Shown here one piece after another: positions 10,501 through 19,542 of a DNA stretch of 64,000 nt. The position numbers and the translations under genes were made by a program. This DNA is from an uncultured Pseudovibrio sp. (GTDB lineage: Bacteria; Pseudomonadota; Alphaproteobacteria; Rhizobiales; Stappiaceae), in contig CANMBS010000017.1 in the NCBI GenBank assembly GCA_947496145.1, positions 1 through 64,000 on the forward strand, written 5' to 3'. Below the pieces are notes generated by a model that saw nothing but the letters and a program-made list of their open reading frames with translations, did no database searches and was not told the DNA's origin. Position 1 is the stretch's first letter, and each line of letters begins with the position of its first letter.

Positions 10501-13500
10501 GGTAACGAACCAATCAAGGTCAGTCAGATCGTTGAGGCGTATCTGGGAGCAGACTGGGCACAAGGCAACCTGCTAAACATTGATATCACCGATCTCCTTG
10601 TAAGTTTTACGGCAAGTACCAGCGGAGCTGCAAACAGTTATGAGTTTGGCGGCACGGTTAAGATCCCCAAAGACAAGCAATACTCCTGGTTTCCGGATAA
10701 CATCGAGTTCAGTGCAAAATTTGGTAATTCAGGCGCAAGTGAACTTTTGCTGCCGGGCAGCAAGGCACGTATCCCCATACTGGATGAGGGCGACGAAATC
10801 GTGCTGCTGAACCCGGAAAAGTCCTTCGTAACCCATGAAACCTCTGGCTCAGGCGGCAAGTACGGCATGCTTACCGCTGATATCACCTGGAAAAAAATAG
10901 ACCTTCAGCTCTGCTATAACTACGCTGAGGGAAAAAACAGCTTTGGCATAACATGGGGGCCTTTCTTTGCGGAGCTGGTCAATGGCACGCAAGCGACCAT
11001 CAAGTTCACGGAGACTACCACCCTCGGGTCGATGGTCGAAACCTTTGTCGAGTGGATGACGCAGGCAAGGTTTGGTCTGGCTGCACCCTTTGACATCCTG
11101 AACGATATAAAACTCTCTGGCTTTGAACTGAAATGGGACTTCAAGAAAGACACGGTTGAGCTGGATGTTCCAATCGGGCCAATTAATCTCCTGCTCGCGC
11201 AAATCAGCGGTATCACACTAACCTATCAAAAAGACGGTGAGAAAGAGGGTGTCTTCGTTAGCCTGAAAGGCAGCTTCCCTTGGTCCAGCTCAATGTTAGA
11301 GGCGACAAAACTACCGCCATGGCGGGCAGATGAACCTTCTACAACCCCAAGCCCGGGCGGAGCTGGAAACAAGTATCTCGATCTGCGCCTTCTGGCGGCG
11401 GGCCAGCATGTGGAAGTGGCTGGCTTGCAAGAGGTGACAACGGTTCAGCAAGCCGTTGAAAAGTTCGCCTGCCTTCAACCACCTAAGAATAATCAGGTGC
11501 CGGATATAGGCTTTGCCGGTGACATCAACTGGCTGTTTGCAACTGATTTCGGTGTGCTGCGCATTGATTCAGGTAAGGAGCTGGGACAAGAACACTGGGG
11601 TGAGCTGGAAAGCAGCGGGGCTAAATATACCTTTACCCTGCAAGTGGTGCTCACTGATCCAACTTTGTATGCCCTGCGCATCGCATGCAGCGGCAAAGCA
11701 GCCAAAATCTTTTCCGGTCTTGATTTTCAGATCATTTACAAGAAGGTCTCTGAAGGGCTGGGAAAATTTTCTGCCTCTATTGAACTGCCGGAAATCATGC
11801 GCCGTATTGATGTTGGTGCAGTCACCATCACCCTGCCAACCTTTGGTATTGAAGTTTACACCAATGGTGACTTCCAGATTGATGTGGGTTTTCCATGGAA
11901 TAATAACTTCTCAAACTCCTTTTCAGTGGAAGCGATCGTTCCCCCCGGCATACCGGCAAAAGGTGGAGGAGGTTTTTATTTTGGCAAACTGCCCGCCGTG
12001 TCCGTCTCTGGTCTGCCAAAGTCGCAAAATGGCTTTTTCAACCCCAATCTGGTGTTTGGCTTTGGAGCGCAAATTGGCCTTGGCAAGTCATTCCAACTGG
12101 GAATTTTAAAAGCCGGGTTCAGTCTCACCGCATTTGGTATCCTGCAAGGCATTCTGGCGAAGTGGAACCCAACACAAGAGGGGCATAGCGACAGCGGTAA
12201 TGCCCTGTCTCTTCAGGGGGATTACTTCTTCTCGCTCACGGGTACCTTCGGCATTATCGGGAAGCTGTACGGCACCATCGATTTTGCGATCATCAAGGCT
12301 TCCGTTAACATCAGAATTGAAGTCAGCGCCAAGATACAGCTCGCGTCTTATGAACCAATCCCGATCACGATTTCTGCCAAGGTTGATGTAAGCGCGTCCG
12401 CTTCTATTGATCTGGGGCTGTTCTCTATCAAGGTGAGCTTCAGCTTCTCAGCACATGTGCACACCACCTTTGTGCTTGGTTCACTGCAAAACCCCAAGGA
12501 TGCACCGTGGCTGGATGGTAATGAGGCCCATGAAGGATTGCTGGCAGCGCCCATAGGCCATCGTCTTGCCCGGTACAGCCGCCTGCCAATGCTGGGAGAA
12601 AGTTATGAGGCAGCTCCCATCACACTTAACTGGTCGAACCTGAAACCGGCCTCAAATCCCTCAGACAATCCGCTGGAAATTCACTTGGGGTTCGCACTCA
12701 CGCTTGCAAAGGATGAGTACTGGTCTGAGGCCGATGGCACCCGGGCGCAACAACTGCCATGTTACGTGGCGAGCCTGTTTATTGAAGCCCCGGCACCGGC
12801 CAAACCGCAAGATACCGAACTCTTTGAAAAAGCTGCCGGACAGCAGTCTGACAGCGCCTTTGAAGCTCTTACAAAAATGGTCACCCGCTGGGTTGTCGCC
12901 GCCAGTATGGATACCTCTGGTATCAGTACAAGCGATATTGACGAGCATGTGATCAGCACGGATGACATCAATAATATTCTGGATGCAATCGAGGCCATGG
13001 ACAGTGCGTCAGATGCATTGACCGCCAATGATATTACCAGTTTCTTGCAAGAGCAGTTCCTGCTGGATGTCGGGCTGCCCGGGCGTGGCGGCGGAACACA
13101 GGCAACTTATTTCCCAATGGTGCCCGCCATGAGCCTGTCTCTTACCCAGAACAACAAAACCATCCTCTCCTATGCCTTTGAGGACTACAACAAAATCAGC
13201 GATACCTATCTGGCCGACCTCACAAATTACTTTAACCAGCTCGCGGTGCAGGTAGAAAATGAGAGTAAGAACGGGTCCGGGGAAGATACCTCTGTAAATC
13301 AGGAAATATCAATTGCATCATACATATATGAGAATTACTTCACGCTTCTTATGAAGCAGATGATGCACAATCTCTTAAGTGCACTGCGTGAGTTCAACTA
13401 TGCCATTACAGCAGATGAAACCCCAAAGCAGATTGTCGACTGGGTGAACCTGAACGGAAATTTCCCGCAAGGCCAGACCTTTACGCTCGCAGATCTTTTC

Positions 13501-16500
13501 AAAGCCAACAACGCACATCCGCTTACAAAAGGCGTGGAGCTCACCATTCCAAAAGCACCACTGGTCATTCCCTCTGATAAATCCTTCAAAGATCTGGCGG
13601 GAAGCAACCTTTATGGCGTCACCGTTTCACTTTCTGAACTGCTGGTGGCAAACGAGAAGGTCGCAGGTCTGTTAATCTCTGGAAAAACCGTCAAGTACAC
13701 GCCAGAGGGCGGCACCAGCAAAAAACACGTGATATCCGGCGGTGAGACACTGCAAGTTGTTGCAAGCGCCTTCGGCATATCCGTTGCAGAGCTGGAAGAG
13801 ACAACGCTTACCAGTCAAACCGATATCCTCAGTGCAGGCGCAACACTCACCCTGTCGCCATTCTCCTACAAGGTAGAGAATGATCAAACTCTGACGGCCA
13901 TTGCCCAGAAGTTCCAGATCGATGTGGAGACGCTTGCAACCACGGAAAATGCGGCGGTCACAAACCTGTTTGCAAGCGCAGCATCCTCTGACGAAAGCAC
14001 CTCAAACAACACCTTGATCCTTGCACATCTGCCTCAGTTCAAAGTGGGGCAGCTCATCAGTGAAGTACAGCGTACAGGAGGCATCACGCACCTGTCTGGC
14101 ATGGCCTCCCGCTACTACTTCCACGGCATGCGCCTGCCAACAAACGGTATCACAGCGCTTAAACCGGGCATGTGGACCAAAGAGGGAGCCGATAACAAGC
14201 TTACCCTTCCTGATAAAGCCGGATTATTTGCGCTGTCTGGCCAGCAACTTCCCATTCCAATGCCTCTGACCAGTGACTTTACCATGACACTGGGCAAGCC
14301 TCAGGATGCTGACTGGATTGTTTATGGTCATGATGCAAAGACCCTGTCTTACCCGATTACTGTCCCCCAAAACGGGGCGGATCCAAGCAAAGATTATCAA
14401 CGCATTGAAGCTGTGCAGACATTTGGCAGCACCCATTATCTGCATGCAGGCCCTGCGCATCTTTCCCTGCTCGCCAGCGTGGAGCAGAAACCTGCCAGCT
14501 ATCCGATCCCGCATTATGTCAGATGGCAGAGTGCAACCTCTATTCAGTTCCCGGAAAATAAGAGTGTCACACCTCAATACCTCCGGCTCTGGACCCTGTC
14601 TGACGCTTTGACAGCACTTGGAAGCGATGCTCAGGAGGGAAGCAATGTTGTGGCCCCTCAGTTCACGGTGGATCAGGCGTCCATGGATGAGGCCAGCGGC
14701 AAACTGGTAAAAACTCCACTGCAAGAGTTTGGATGGGCTACGACAGTGGAGTTCTCCATCAAGAAACTGCCAGCTCAAAACACCGGGACCACCACGTCAT
14801 CAGAAGCAACCCCAACAGCCGCAGCCTTAAACGCCACCTACCAGATCAATACGGTTAGTTCCGCCGGTATCACGGTTCTGGAACGCATGCTGCAAACCCC
14901 GGCGACCCAGATAAGCTTCGCTTCCGTCACTCTTGGTTATACAGAAGGCTCTCAAAGCAGCGGCACGTATTTTGTCGGTGAAGGTGGTGGCAGCGTCTCC
15001 TTCGGCATCTCCCAGACAAACCTGTCCACCACCACAAGACCGCCCGGTGAGCTTCTGGCTGAGCAACAGCAAGAAGAGGTGTCTTCTGTGCCCGTGCTAC
15101 TCAACCAGCCCATGACCCTTGTAAAATTGCTTTGGGAGGCGGGTATAACAAATTCTGGCGGGTTCTATCTTTATTACACCGCAGATAAGGGGGCCAGCGG
15201 TCTGCCCTCCAGCGTCTTTAACGAAAAGGGCGAGGCAACCCTGTCGCTCGTCTTCATTCATGAAGAGCTGGATCAGGTTGAACCGTTCGTAAACGCGATT
15301 GCGACTGGAGACCAGCTCAACAGCTCCGGAGCGGCTCTTTCTGCCACCGCAAAAGCGCCGCTTGTTCACCATACAGCGAGTGAGCAAGACACCCTGAACA
15401 CCATCACAGGCAAATATCTGTCAAACCTGAACTCACTCATAGACCAGTCCTTGCCAGCAAACAGCGAAAGCATAGCAGGCACTGCGGATATAAACTTAAC
15501 ACCGGGCAAAACCATAAGCATAGAGCAGGGCACATATCTGGTGCCCGCCGGAACCAGTGCGCCCGGTGCCTCCTTTGCAAGCATCGCTCTGCGGTTTGGC
15601 ACCACACAAAAGGAACTGGAAGATGCCAACCCACGTTTGACCGGGCCTGATCTGCCCGCTGGTACCGGCCTGCGTCTCCCACCTATCTCATTGCAGATCG
15701 GTGCAAGCACACTAAGCAACGACTTGAAAAATCTGACTGGCCTGCATGCAATCGCACAATACTTCGGCACAGAGGCAATTGTCATCGCAGCCAGTAACGC
15801 CGATATTGCAGGTCTGGTGCAAAGCGGTGACGTTCTCACCCTGCAAGCCGGGCCTCTGGCGGTGCAGCCCGGAGATCATCCCGGTGTGCAGGCGTTAGAA
15901 GCACAGCGGCCTTATGCCCCCGCTGTCTCCTCAAAGAAGATCGATTCTGATTATGCCGCAGACATGCTTCTCAACAACTTCAGCCTGCTGGCCTACACTA
16001 TTGAGGAAAATCAGGACTTTATTGCCAGCAATATGGGCCTGCCCATTGGCGCAAGCGGAAAGTCAACAGCCCCCACAGAAAGCAAAGTCAGATGGGTTGA
16101 AGACAAAGCCGCTGGCGAAATGGAGAGCTATCACGGTGCCATTCCCTACCTTGATCTTATTAAACCCGGTATTGAAGAAAACACAGAACAGCGGAACCCA
16201 TACAGTGGGAACGGTTTGATATTGCAAACCGATTTAGGGTGGAATGACTATTACGGCAACACCATTCTCTCCACACTGGATGAACACACAAAAACGGGTG
16301 CAAACTTCAACCGAAAGCCAGTCCTGCAAGGGTATACGGATCAGGTCATTCCACTCTCTCAGTGGCCTTCCACTTCTGCCAACTGGACCGTACTTCCCGG
16401 CGATGGCAGTAACAGCGAGGCAACGCCGCCAGAAGATCCTGAAAACTTCACAATCCGCATCCTCTTTAGTTTTGACGAAGGTCCCTTTATTCCCGAGCAG

Positions 16501-19386
16501 GGTCAAAGCGCAGAGACAACCCGGCAAAGAGCAAAATCCGCGCTTGTGATTGTTCAGGATATGCTGGCCCAGTTTAACGACCCCAATGGGTTCGCTGTCG
16601 CTATTTCTTCCAGCCTTGCAAAAAGCACCTACCAGCTTTCAAAGGACGAGCAGGGCCAGTTGGTGAGCTGGTGGCAAAAAATTGAAAGCTTCCTGACAAC
16701 GCAAAGTACATCCCAGGGCTCAGGTAATGACAAACCAGCTTCAATCCCCGCACTGCCATTGCAGGTCGTTGTCCCAATGACAGAGTTGGCCTCCGGGCAG
16801 GTCATTGAACTTGCAACCAACCTCATATTCTCCCGTCCCCATGGCATTGCAGTGGGAGATTATGCAGCCGACCCGCTTACCCGCTCTGTAAGGAACACGG
16901 TTGCAATCAAAACCATAATCGGCAAGCCGCCAGCAAAGAAAAACAGTTCTGGCGATACATCAACCCCCGCAGCAGCAAAACCAAAGCCGGATATCCTTGC
17001 CCAGTTTGCCGAGGACGTGGCAGCAGCGATTTATGGCCCCAAATTCACCATGATGGTTGCCTCTGGCATCAACCGTTACGCCCCGGCCACTGACACCGGT
17101 GCAAATGCCACATGGGGCGTGCGGGTCGGTAAATATCAGGGGGATGCCATTTCCTTCCACGTTGCTGATAAAACGCCACCGGAGCTTTATGCCCCACTGC
17201 CAGTCAGCAACACGCTGATTTCCCGTAGCGCTAATATCTATCCCTATGACAACCTGAATGATTTTGATCCTTCAACAGATCGCTTCACAACAACACCTGT
17301 AAAAACGACATTCTCAAATATTGAAATGGATGTGTGGCTCAAACAGTATTTCGAATTCTTCGATGCGTTGCTTTCGCCAGAGTATTCATCTGCAATCCTG
17401 TTCATCGATAAGAACTTGCGCGACAAATCCTCAGAAGCGCAAGAGTTCACCGGATACATGGAAAGGCTCGCAGCACAAAAGGAGAGCCTTGCACAAATCA
17501 CCTCAGGAATGCTGGCCCCTATCTATCAGGATGGCTTGAGCACCCGCTTAGCCTCCGCTCAGGAAACCTTTGAGCAAACGCTGCTGGACGAGCTCTCCAA
17601 TATGTATTCAACCCAGGCGGTGATTTCATTTGGCACAGATGTAACGGCTCATATCCCGGTTGGAAAAACGGAAGAAACTCCACAGGTCTTCGGTAATCTG
17701 GAATACCTTTCCTTAGCCCAGTGTGATGCTCCAAAGCCAGCCGATAGCAAGAAGACAACTGTCTCCAAAACACTCTCAAGTCTCATCTCACTGACCTCGC
17801 CTAAGCTGAAGATGGAGGAAGGAACTCAGCAACCACTTACATTTTTGCTACAGGCCTCCGACAAGCTGGGGGAGATAACCGAGTGCCTTGAAATGGACCT
17901 TTGTTACAAGGTCACAGCATTGGAGCATCAGATCAGTTCTGTTGAGGGGATTAAAGACTATAAAGCCTCAAGCTGGCTCTCGCCCATTCAGACAGAAACA
18001 ACCCCCAGACTGGACGCGCCTCTTGGCAAGTTCAAAGTTCCCATACTCCTGCGCAGCTTCCCCGAAACCCCGCGCATGGTCTCCCAGTCAAGCCCTGCAA
18101 CCTATCCGGGCTCCGATCAGCTCAATAAAATCACCAGATGGGACTACGATTACACCTATGGTCTTAACTTCCATTACCTGCAAGATAAAGCCCATGGAGA
18201 AGTCCAGTTCAACCTGAAGGATAATCCGGCCAATGAACTGTCAGCATTTCTGGATGCGTTTTCACAGCTCGCACAGTTTATCTCTGTAAAAGAGAACCTG
18301 AACCGCAATTTACAGCAATATGTACCAGTCATCAGCGCAGCAAAACAGGATGCATCATCAATCCGGAACGCAGCCCTCGCGCTGGATGCCTTCCTTAAAA
18401 TCAACGCAGATATTATTGCTCAGGCAAATGCGGCTGAAAGCCTGCGTGTCAATGCAAAAGAGAGCACCAAACAAGGCAGCGATCCCATAACCTTCAGTAT
18501 TGAGGAAGCTAATCAGGACTACACCACCAAGGATGGCACGCAGGCACAGCGCTGGAGTGTGACCCTGCAAACCCACGACTGTCAGCCGATCTCAGGCATC
18601 ACCAAAGACCCGGCAATAGAAATTCCCGGTTGGGACAGTCATTTGGTATCCAATAATGATGCTAGTGAAGACTGTGACTACACTTACTACTACACCAAAC
18701 CGGGCAAAGGCCCTGTAACCTATCTGACTCAGGAAACCGCTCAGACACTTAGTGATCGACAGGTTGTGCTCCCCGGAATGCAGGTGCTTGCCCGTCAGGA
18801 CGCACTTGCCTCCATGTACATGGTGCGCAACAACAACATCTATGGGAAGATCACGGAAGGCTTTGTCTTCAGGACACCAACGGCAACCTTCAAAAACCCA
18901 TTCCATCCAACCCTCTCAAGCTTTGAGCCACTCAACATTGCATGCCTCAACCCCAGTCAGGATAAGCCTTCAAAATGCTCACTGGAACAGCATCTGAACA
19001 ACTTGTTCTCAACACTGTTTTATGACGAATATCAGGGCGGTATCACTCTTCAGCTCAACATTGGCTACAGCTACCATCTGGCCGAAGGGCTGACTGAAGA
19101 ACCGATTGATTTACCAATTGCGATATTGCCGCCAACACCCGTTACAATCGGTGCTAATGGTGAGCCGGAGGGCGACATCATTACTTCTCTGGCTAAATCC
19201 ATAACAGATTGGGCAGATACACATTGCCCGTCCTGCAATGCAGCGCAGCTCAATATCGCACTGAACATCATGTCCAATCTGACAGAAAACCCCATGCCAT
19301 TGCTCAATCTGCAAGATTTGTATCTATGCACCGACGATATTGTTCCGCCGTTGCCGGCGCTTGAGGGGAGTGGTGAAACAGTGTGA
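7519..19386 (+). CDS. Giant LysM-like multidomain protein of unknown function (3955 aa)
   Basis: An uninterrupted 11.9-kb gene for a protein of roughly 420 kDa. Residues 1 to about 580 look alpha/beta; a stretch near 430-450 (LPSVYEGTPNANLAVNLGKP) has the flavour of a GT-B glycosyltransferase C-domain, only a visual resemblance. About 600-1700 is beta-rich, with a module repeated four times and a glycine-rich part (PPGIPAKGGGGFYFGKLP; FGFGAQIGLG). LysM-like modules lie around 1960-2160 and 2617-2780. The C-terminal third has no recognised domain but contains several Cys-containing segments (ITECLEMDLCYKV; DTHCPSCNAAQ). There is no signal peptide or membrane anchor, and no Asp-Ser-Leu carrier-protein motif. 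The start follows GCAGGAAG. Its upstream neighbour is a stylistically similar 1199-aa protein. Confidence 0.85.
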   Translation: MNEHSPVEPFERVMLPDEESLSTQLASLIENFASVASDLNESLSSGIIHRLTGLLTSKKLRYFVYPDKRAASTANTINLLKQMIALGFKSDVELIYDNAQGTALKELEQLLPGFSSETKAPYTLDGVTITFFAYQETTVGDTTHRMTPGLSGQMPLCLCGGGDIPNIDSGSIVSAVKCDYFLLLQPYLWTAENCAKNDKSLSCNSKLILPGFKRSMNLDDQVLLQGDQFAYRAFKQTPPAKLNWTNLRKIPKVNTKALSAAQNISTILKKGSKSNLEFFPVAGIPAASTSKTAVVGSADGIAFEIIAATALLQKQKDFADQAVVIGILNDVSSATWQKLQAYFPVKGSAANQSATVNQLTKNVQGYCQSQKIFRNTSGSGAGIYLNKDLSGKKGAAFLSKLKPGAIVVTSLADLPPDAVDFMYASATLPSVYEGTPNANLAVNLGKPFFKLGNFTSNPYPSTFGNGTGKAASSSTPTTAKLLDLSKNAIALGLNAFEQGYRASMPPNELAQAMQDATSHYTSGQGEYYHYFNGLSKYYSAAQNDKLLQALGFVAAQFALVSIASGLQGGIFSNLSELYKTLGDNAKKGKGKLALIPTILKDGPFHSYLQTILGTNSLTLGSSKDSVTIRRVPASGSKISKVIAEGKTSDFLGTELDVTLTVTAGVSAGKNKGNNYTLRLDVALEKLSLPGAPWFSLEDTSLFAQFSSNGARLTGGVQTKLELGEKSIPFHMNFPSSASGKMVVQGLFDSEATPTLNSVFTLIGGMNFASSIPSEFADLQELSVDGLRFNYDFTGKMIESFQISLKDDKQWNLFGKLTLENLAFEITASQPTGSRKISWVAQTDVQIGSGENPPRIDVSATYPQTTVTATLDPDGGDLPVSDLVDALLPDGYHLDVDADIANLSLEFSPAQKTGNQTFSVKAGINLDNWKISLPPADFELTDIYLDVKGTGTDAVGSISASTSLFAGMPDMTAVPVDVTATFDTKNHLWSFTGQQGNEPIKVSQIVEAYLGADWAQGNLLNIDITDLLVSFTASTSGAANSYEFGGTVKIPKDKQYSWFPDNIEFSAKFGNSGASELLLPGSKARIPILDEGDEIVLLNPEKSFVTHETSGSGGKYGMLTADITWKKIDLQLCYNYAEGKNSFGITWGPFFAELVNGTQATIKFTETTTLGSMVETFVEWMTQARFGLAAPFDILNDIKLSGFELKWDFKKDTVELDVPIGPINLLLAQISGITLTYQKDGEKEGVFVSLKGSFPWSSSMLEATKLPPWRADEPSTTPSPGGAGNKYLDLRLLAAGQHVEVAGLQEVTTVQQAVEKFACLQPPKNNQVPDIGFAGDINWLFATDFGVLRIDSGKELGQEHWGELESSGAKYTFTLQVVLTDPTLYALRIACSGKAAKIFSGLDFQIIYKKVSEGLGKFSASIELPEIMRRIDVGAVTITLPTFGIEVYTNGDFQIDVGFPWNNNFSNSFSVEAIVPPGIPAKGGGGFYFGKLPAVSVSGLPKSQNGFFNPNLVFGFGAQIGLGKSFQLGILKAGFSLTAFGILQGILAKWNPTQEGHSDSGNALSLQGDYFFSLTGTFGIIGKLYGTIDFAIIKASVNIRIEVSAKIQLASYEPIPITISAKVDVSASASIDLGLFSIKVSFSFSAHVHTTFVLGSLQNPKDAPWLDGNEAHEGLLAAPIGHRLARYSRLPMLGESYEAAPITLNWSNLKPASNPSDNPLEIHLGFALTLAKDEYWSEADGTRAQQLPCYVASLFIEAPAPAKPQDTELFEKAAGQQSDSAFEALTKMVTRWVVAASMDTSGISTSDIDEHVISTDDINNILDAIEAMDSASDALTANDITSFLQEQFLLDVGLPGRGGGTQATYFPMVPAMSLSLTQNNKTILSYAFEDYNKISDTYLADLTNYFNQLAVQVENESKNGSGEDTSVNQEISIASYIYENYFTLLMKQMMHNLLSALREFNYAITADETPKQIVDWVNLNGNFPQGQTFTLADLFKANNAHPLTKGVELTIPKAPLVIPSDKSFKDLAGSNLYGVTVSLSELLVANEKVAGLLISGKTVKYTPEGGTSKKHVISGGETLQVVASAFGISVAELEETTLTSQTDILSAGATLTLSPFSYKVENDQTLTAIAQKFQIDVETLATTENAAVTNLFASAASSDESTSNNTLILAHLPQFKVGQLISEVQRTGGITHLSGMASRYYFHGMRLPTNGITALKPGMWTKEGADNKLTLPDKAGLFALSGQQLPIPMPLTSDFTMTLGKPQDADWIVYGHDAKTLSYPITVPQNGADPSKDYQRIEAVQTFGSTHYLHAGPAHLSLLASVEQKPASYPIPHYVRWQSATSIQFPENKSVTPQYLRLWTLSDALTALGSDAQEGSNVVAPQFTVDQASMDEASGKLVKTPLQEFGWATTVEFSIKKLPAQNTGTTTSSEATPTAAALNATYQINTVSSAGITVLERMLQTPATQISFASVTLGYTEGSQSSGTYFVGEGGGSVSFGISQTNLSTTTRPPGELLAEQQQEEVSSVPVLLNQPMTLVKLLWEAGITNSGGFYLYYTADKGASGLPSSVFNEKGEATLSLVFIHEELDQVEPFVNAIATGDQLNSSGAALSATAKAPLVHHTASEQDTLNTITGKYLSNLNSLIDQSLPANSESIAGTADINLTPGKTISIEQGTYLVPAGTSAPGASFASIALRFGTTQKELEDANPRLTGPDLPAGTGLRLPPISLQIGASTLSNDLKNLTGLHAIAQYFGTEAIVIAASNADIAGLVQSGDVLTLQAGPLAVQPGDHPGVQALEAQRPYAPAVSSKKIDSDYAADMLLNNFSLLAYTIEENQDFIASNMGLPIGASGKSTAPTESKVRWVEDKAAGEMESYHGAIPYLDLIKPGIEENTEQRNPYSGNGLILQTDLGWNDYYGNTILSTLDEHTKTGANFNRKPVLQGYTDQVIPLSQWPSTSANWTVLPGDGSNSEATPPEDPENFTIRILFSFDEGPFIPEQGQSAETTRQRAKSALVIVQDMLAQFNDPNGFAVAISSSLAKSTYQLSKDEQGQLVSWWQKIESFLTTQSTSQGSGNDKPASIPALPLQVVVPMTELASGQVIELATNLIFSRPHGIAVGDYAADPLTRSVRNTVAIKTIIGKPPAKKNSSGDTSTPAAAKPKPDILAQFAEDVAAAIYGPKFTMMVASGINRYAPATDTGANATWGVRVGKYQGDAISFHVADKTPPELYAPLPVSNTLISRSANIYPYDNLNDFDPSTDRFTTTPVKTTFSNIEMDVWLKQYFEFFDALLSPEYSSAILFIDKNLRDKSSEAQEFTGYMERLAAQKESLAQITSGMLAPIYQDGLSTRLASAQETFEQTLLDELSNMYSTQAVISFGTDVTAHIPVGKTEETPQVFGNLEYLSLAQCDAPKPADSKKTTVSKTLSSLISLTSPKLKMEEGTQQPLTFLLQASDKLGEITECLEMDLCYKVTALEHQISSVEGIKDYKASSWLSPIQTETTPRLDAPLGKFKVPILLRSFPETPRMVSQSSPATYPGSDQLNKITRWDYDYTYGLNFHYLQDKAHGEVQFNLKDNPANELSAFLDAFSQLAQFISVKENLNRNLQQYVPVISAAKQDASSIRNAALALDAFLKINADIIAQANAAESLRVNAKESTKQGSDPITFSIEEANQDYTTKDGTQAQRWSVTLQTHDCQPISGITKDPAIEIPGWDSHLVSNNDASEDCDYTYYYTKPGKGPVTYLTQETAQTLSDRQVVLPGMQVLARQDALASMYMVRNNNIYGKITEGFVFRTPTATFKNPFHPTLSSFEPLNIACLNPSQDKPSKCSLEQHLNNLFSTLFYDEYQGGITLQLNIGYSYHLAEGLTEEPIDLPIAILPPTPVTIGANGEPEGDIITSLAKSITDWADTHCPSCNAAQLNIALNIMSNLTENPMPLLNLQDLYLCTDDIVPPLPALEGSGETV
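9781..11142 (+). repeat. Four-copy protein module inside the giant gene
   Basis: By eye, a diverged unit recurs in the translation at residues about 755-792, 878-906, 999-1030 and 1169-1208. Each has a short helical segment (for example VSDLVDALLP, VSQIVEAYLG), then a strand pair ending in a D/S-G/N/D-L-x-x-x-[FY/W] pattern: DGLRFNYDF, IANLSLEF, TDLLVSF, SGFELKWDF. Between the anchor leucine/phenylalanine positions (786, 902, 1026, 1202) the spacing is 116, 124 and 176 residues. Nucleotide identity between copies is low, so this is an old protein-level repeat. Confidence 0.55.
13393..14055 (+). other. LysM-like module cluster 1 in the giant protein
   Basis: About residues 1959-2179. Two clear LysM-like units follow each other: HVISGGETLQVVASAFGISV (from residue 2070) and YKVENDQTLTAIAQKFQIDV (from about 2116). 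Each has the Y/H-x-V, G/D-x-T/S-L and I-A-x-x-F/Y-G/Q features of LysM and ends in a TLTLSP/LILAH strand. A more diverged unit precedes them (YAITADETPKQIVDW ... ADLFKANN ... VELTIP). LysM domains bind N-acetylglucosamine polymers such as peptidoglycan or chitin, but these occur in a protein with no export signal. Confidence 0.65.
15367..15855 (+). other. LysM-like module cluster 2 in the giant protein
   Basis: About residues 2617-2780. Three diverged LysM-like units can be seen: HHTASEQDTLNTITGKYLSN ... LTPGKTISI, then SFASIALRFGTTQKELEDAN ... LPAGTGLRLPP, then GLHAIAQYFGTEAIVIAASN ... VQSGDVLTL. The second shows the full pattern of helix, asparagine before the second helix, and closing P-A-G-T-x-L-x-L-P strand. 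Confidence 0.55.
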
Positions 19387-19477
19387 TGGATCAGTCAATC
19401 TGACGTAAGGTGATAGTGCGCAGAGTTTGCCCCCAAAAAGGCCGGAGGGTACACTTGATTTATTTGTAATATCAGGG

Positions 19478-19499
19478 ATAGTAGCTGCTACCTATTTTT
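19478..19499 (+). terminator. Possible weak terminator after the giant gene
   Basis: A 7-bp stem with one bulged C (ATAG-TAG / CTA-C-CTAT) and a 3-base loop is followed by five T residues. It lies about 90 bp past the giant gene's stop and before the thioesterase gene. The stem is AT-rich, so read-through into the thioesterase is possible. Confidence 0.35.
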
Positions 19500-19542
19500 G
19501 ATTAATTAGGCAGTTTCTGCCAGCTCAAGTTACTGTTCAGGC

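Noticed and set aside
18550-19386. Possible separate C-terminal gene in the giant reading frame
   Set aside because: The frame is continuous with no internal ribosome site or stop; the Cys-containing end is best read as part of the same protein.
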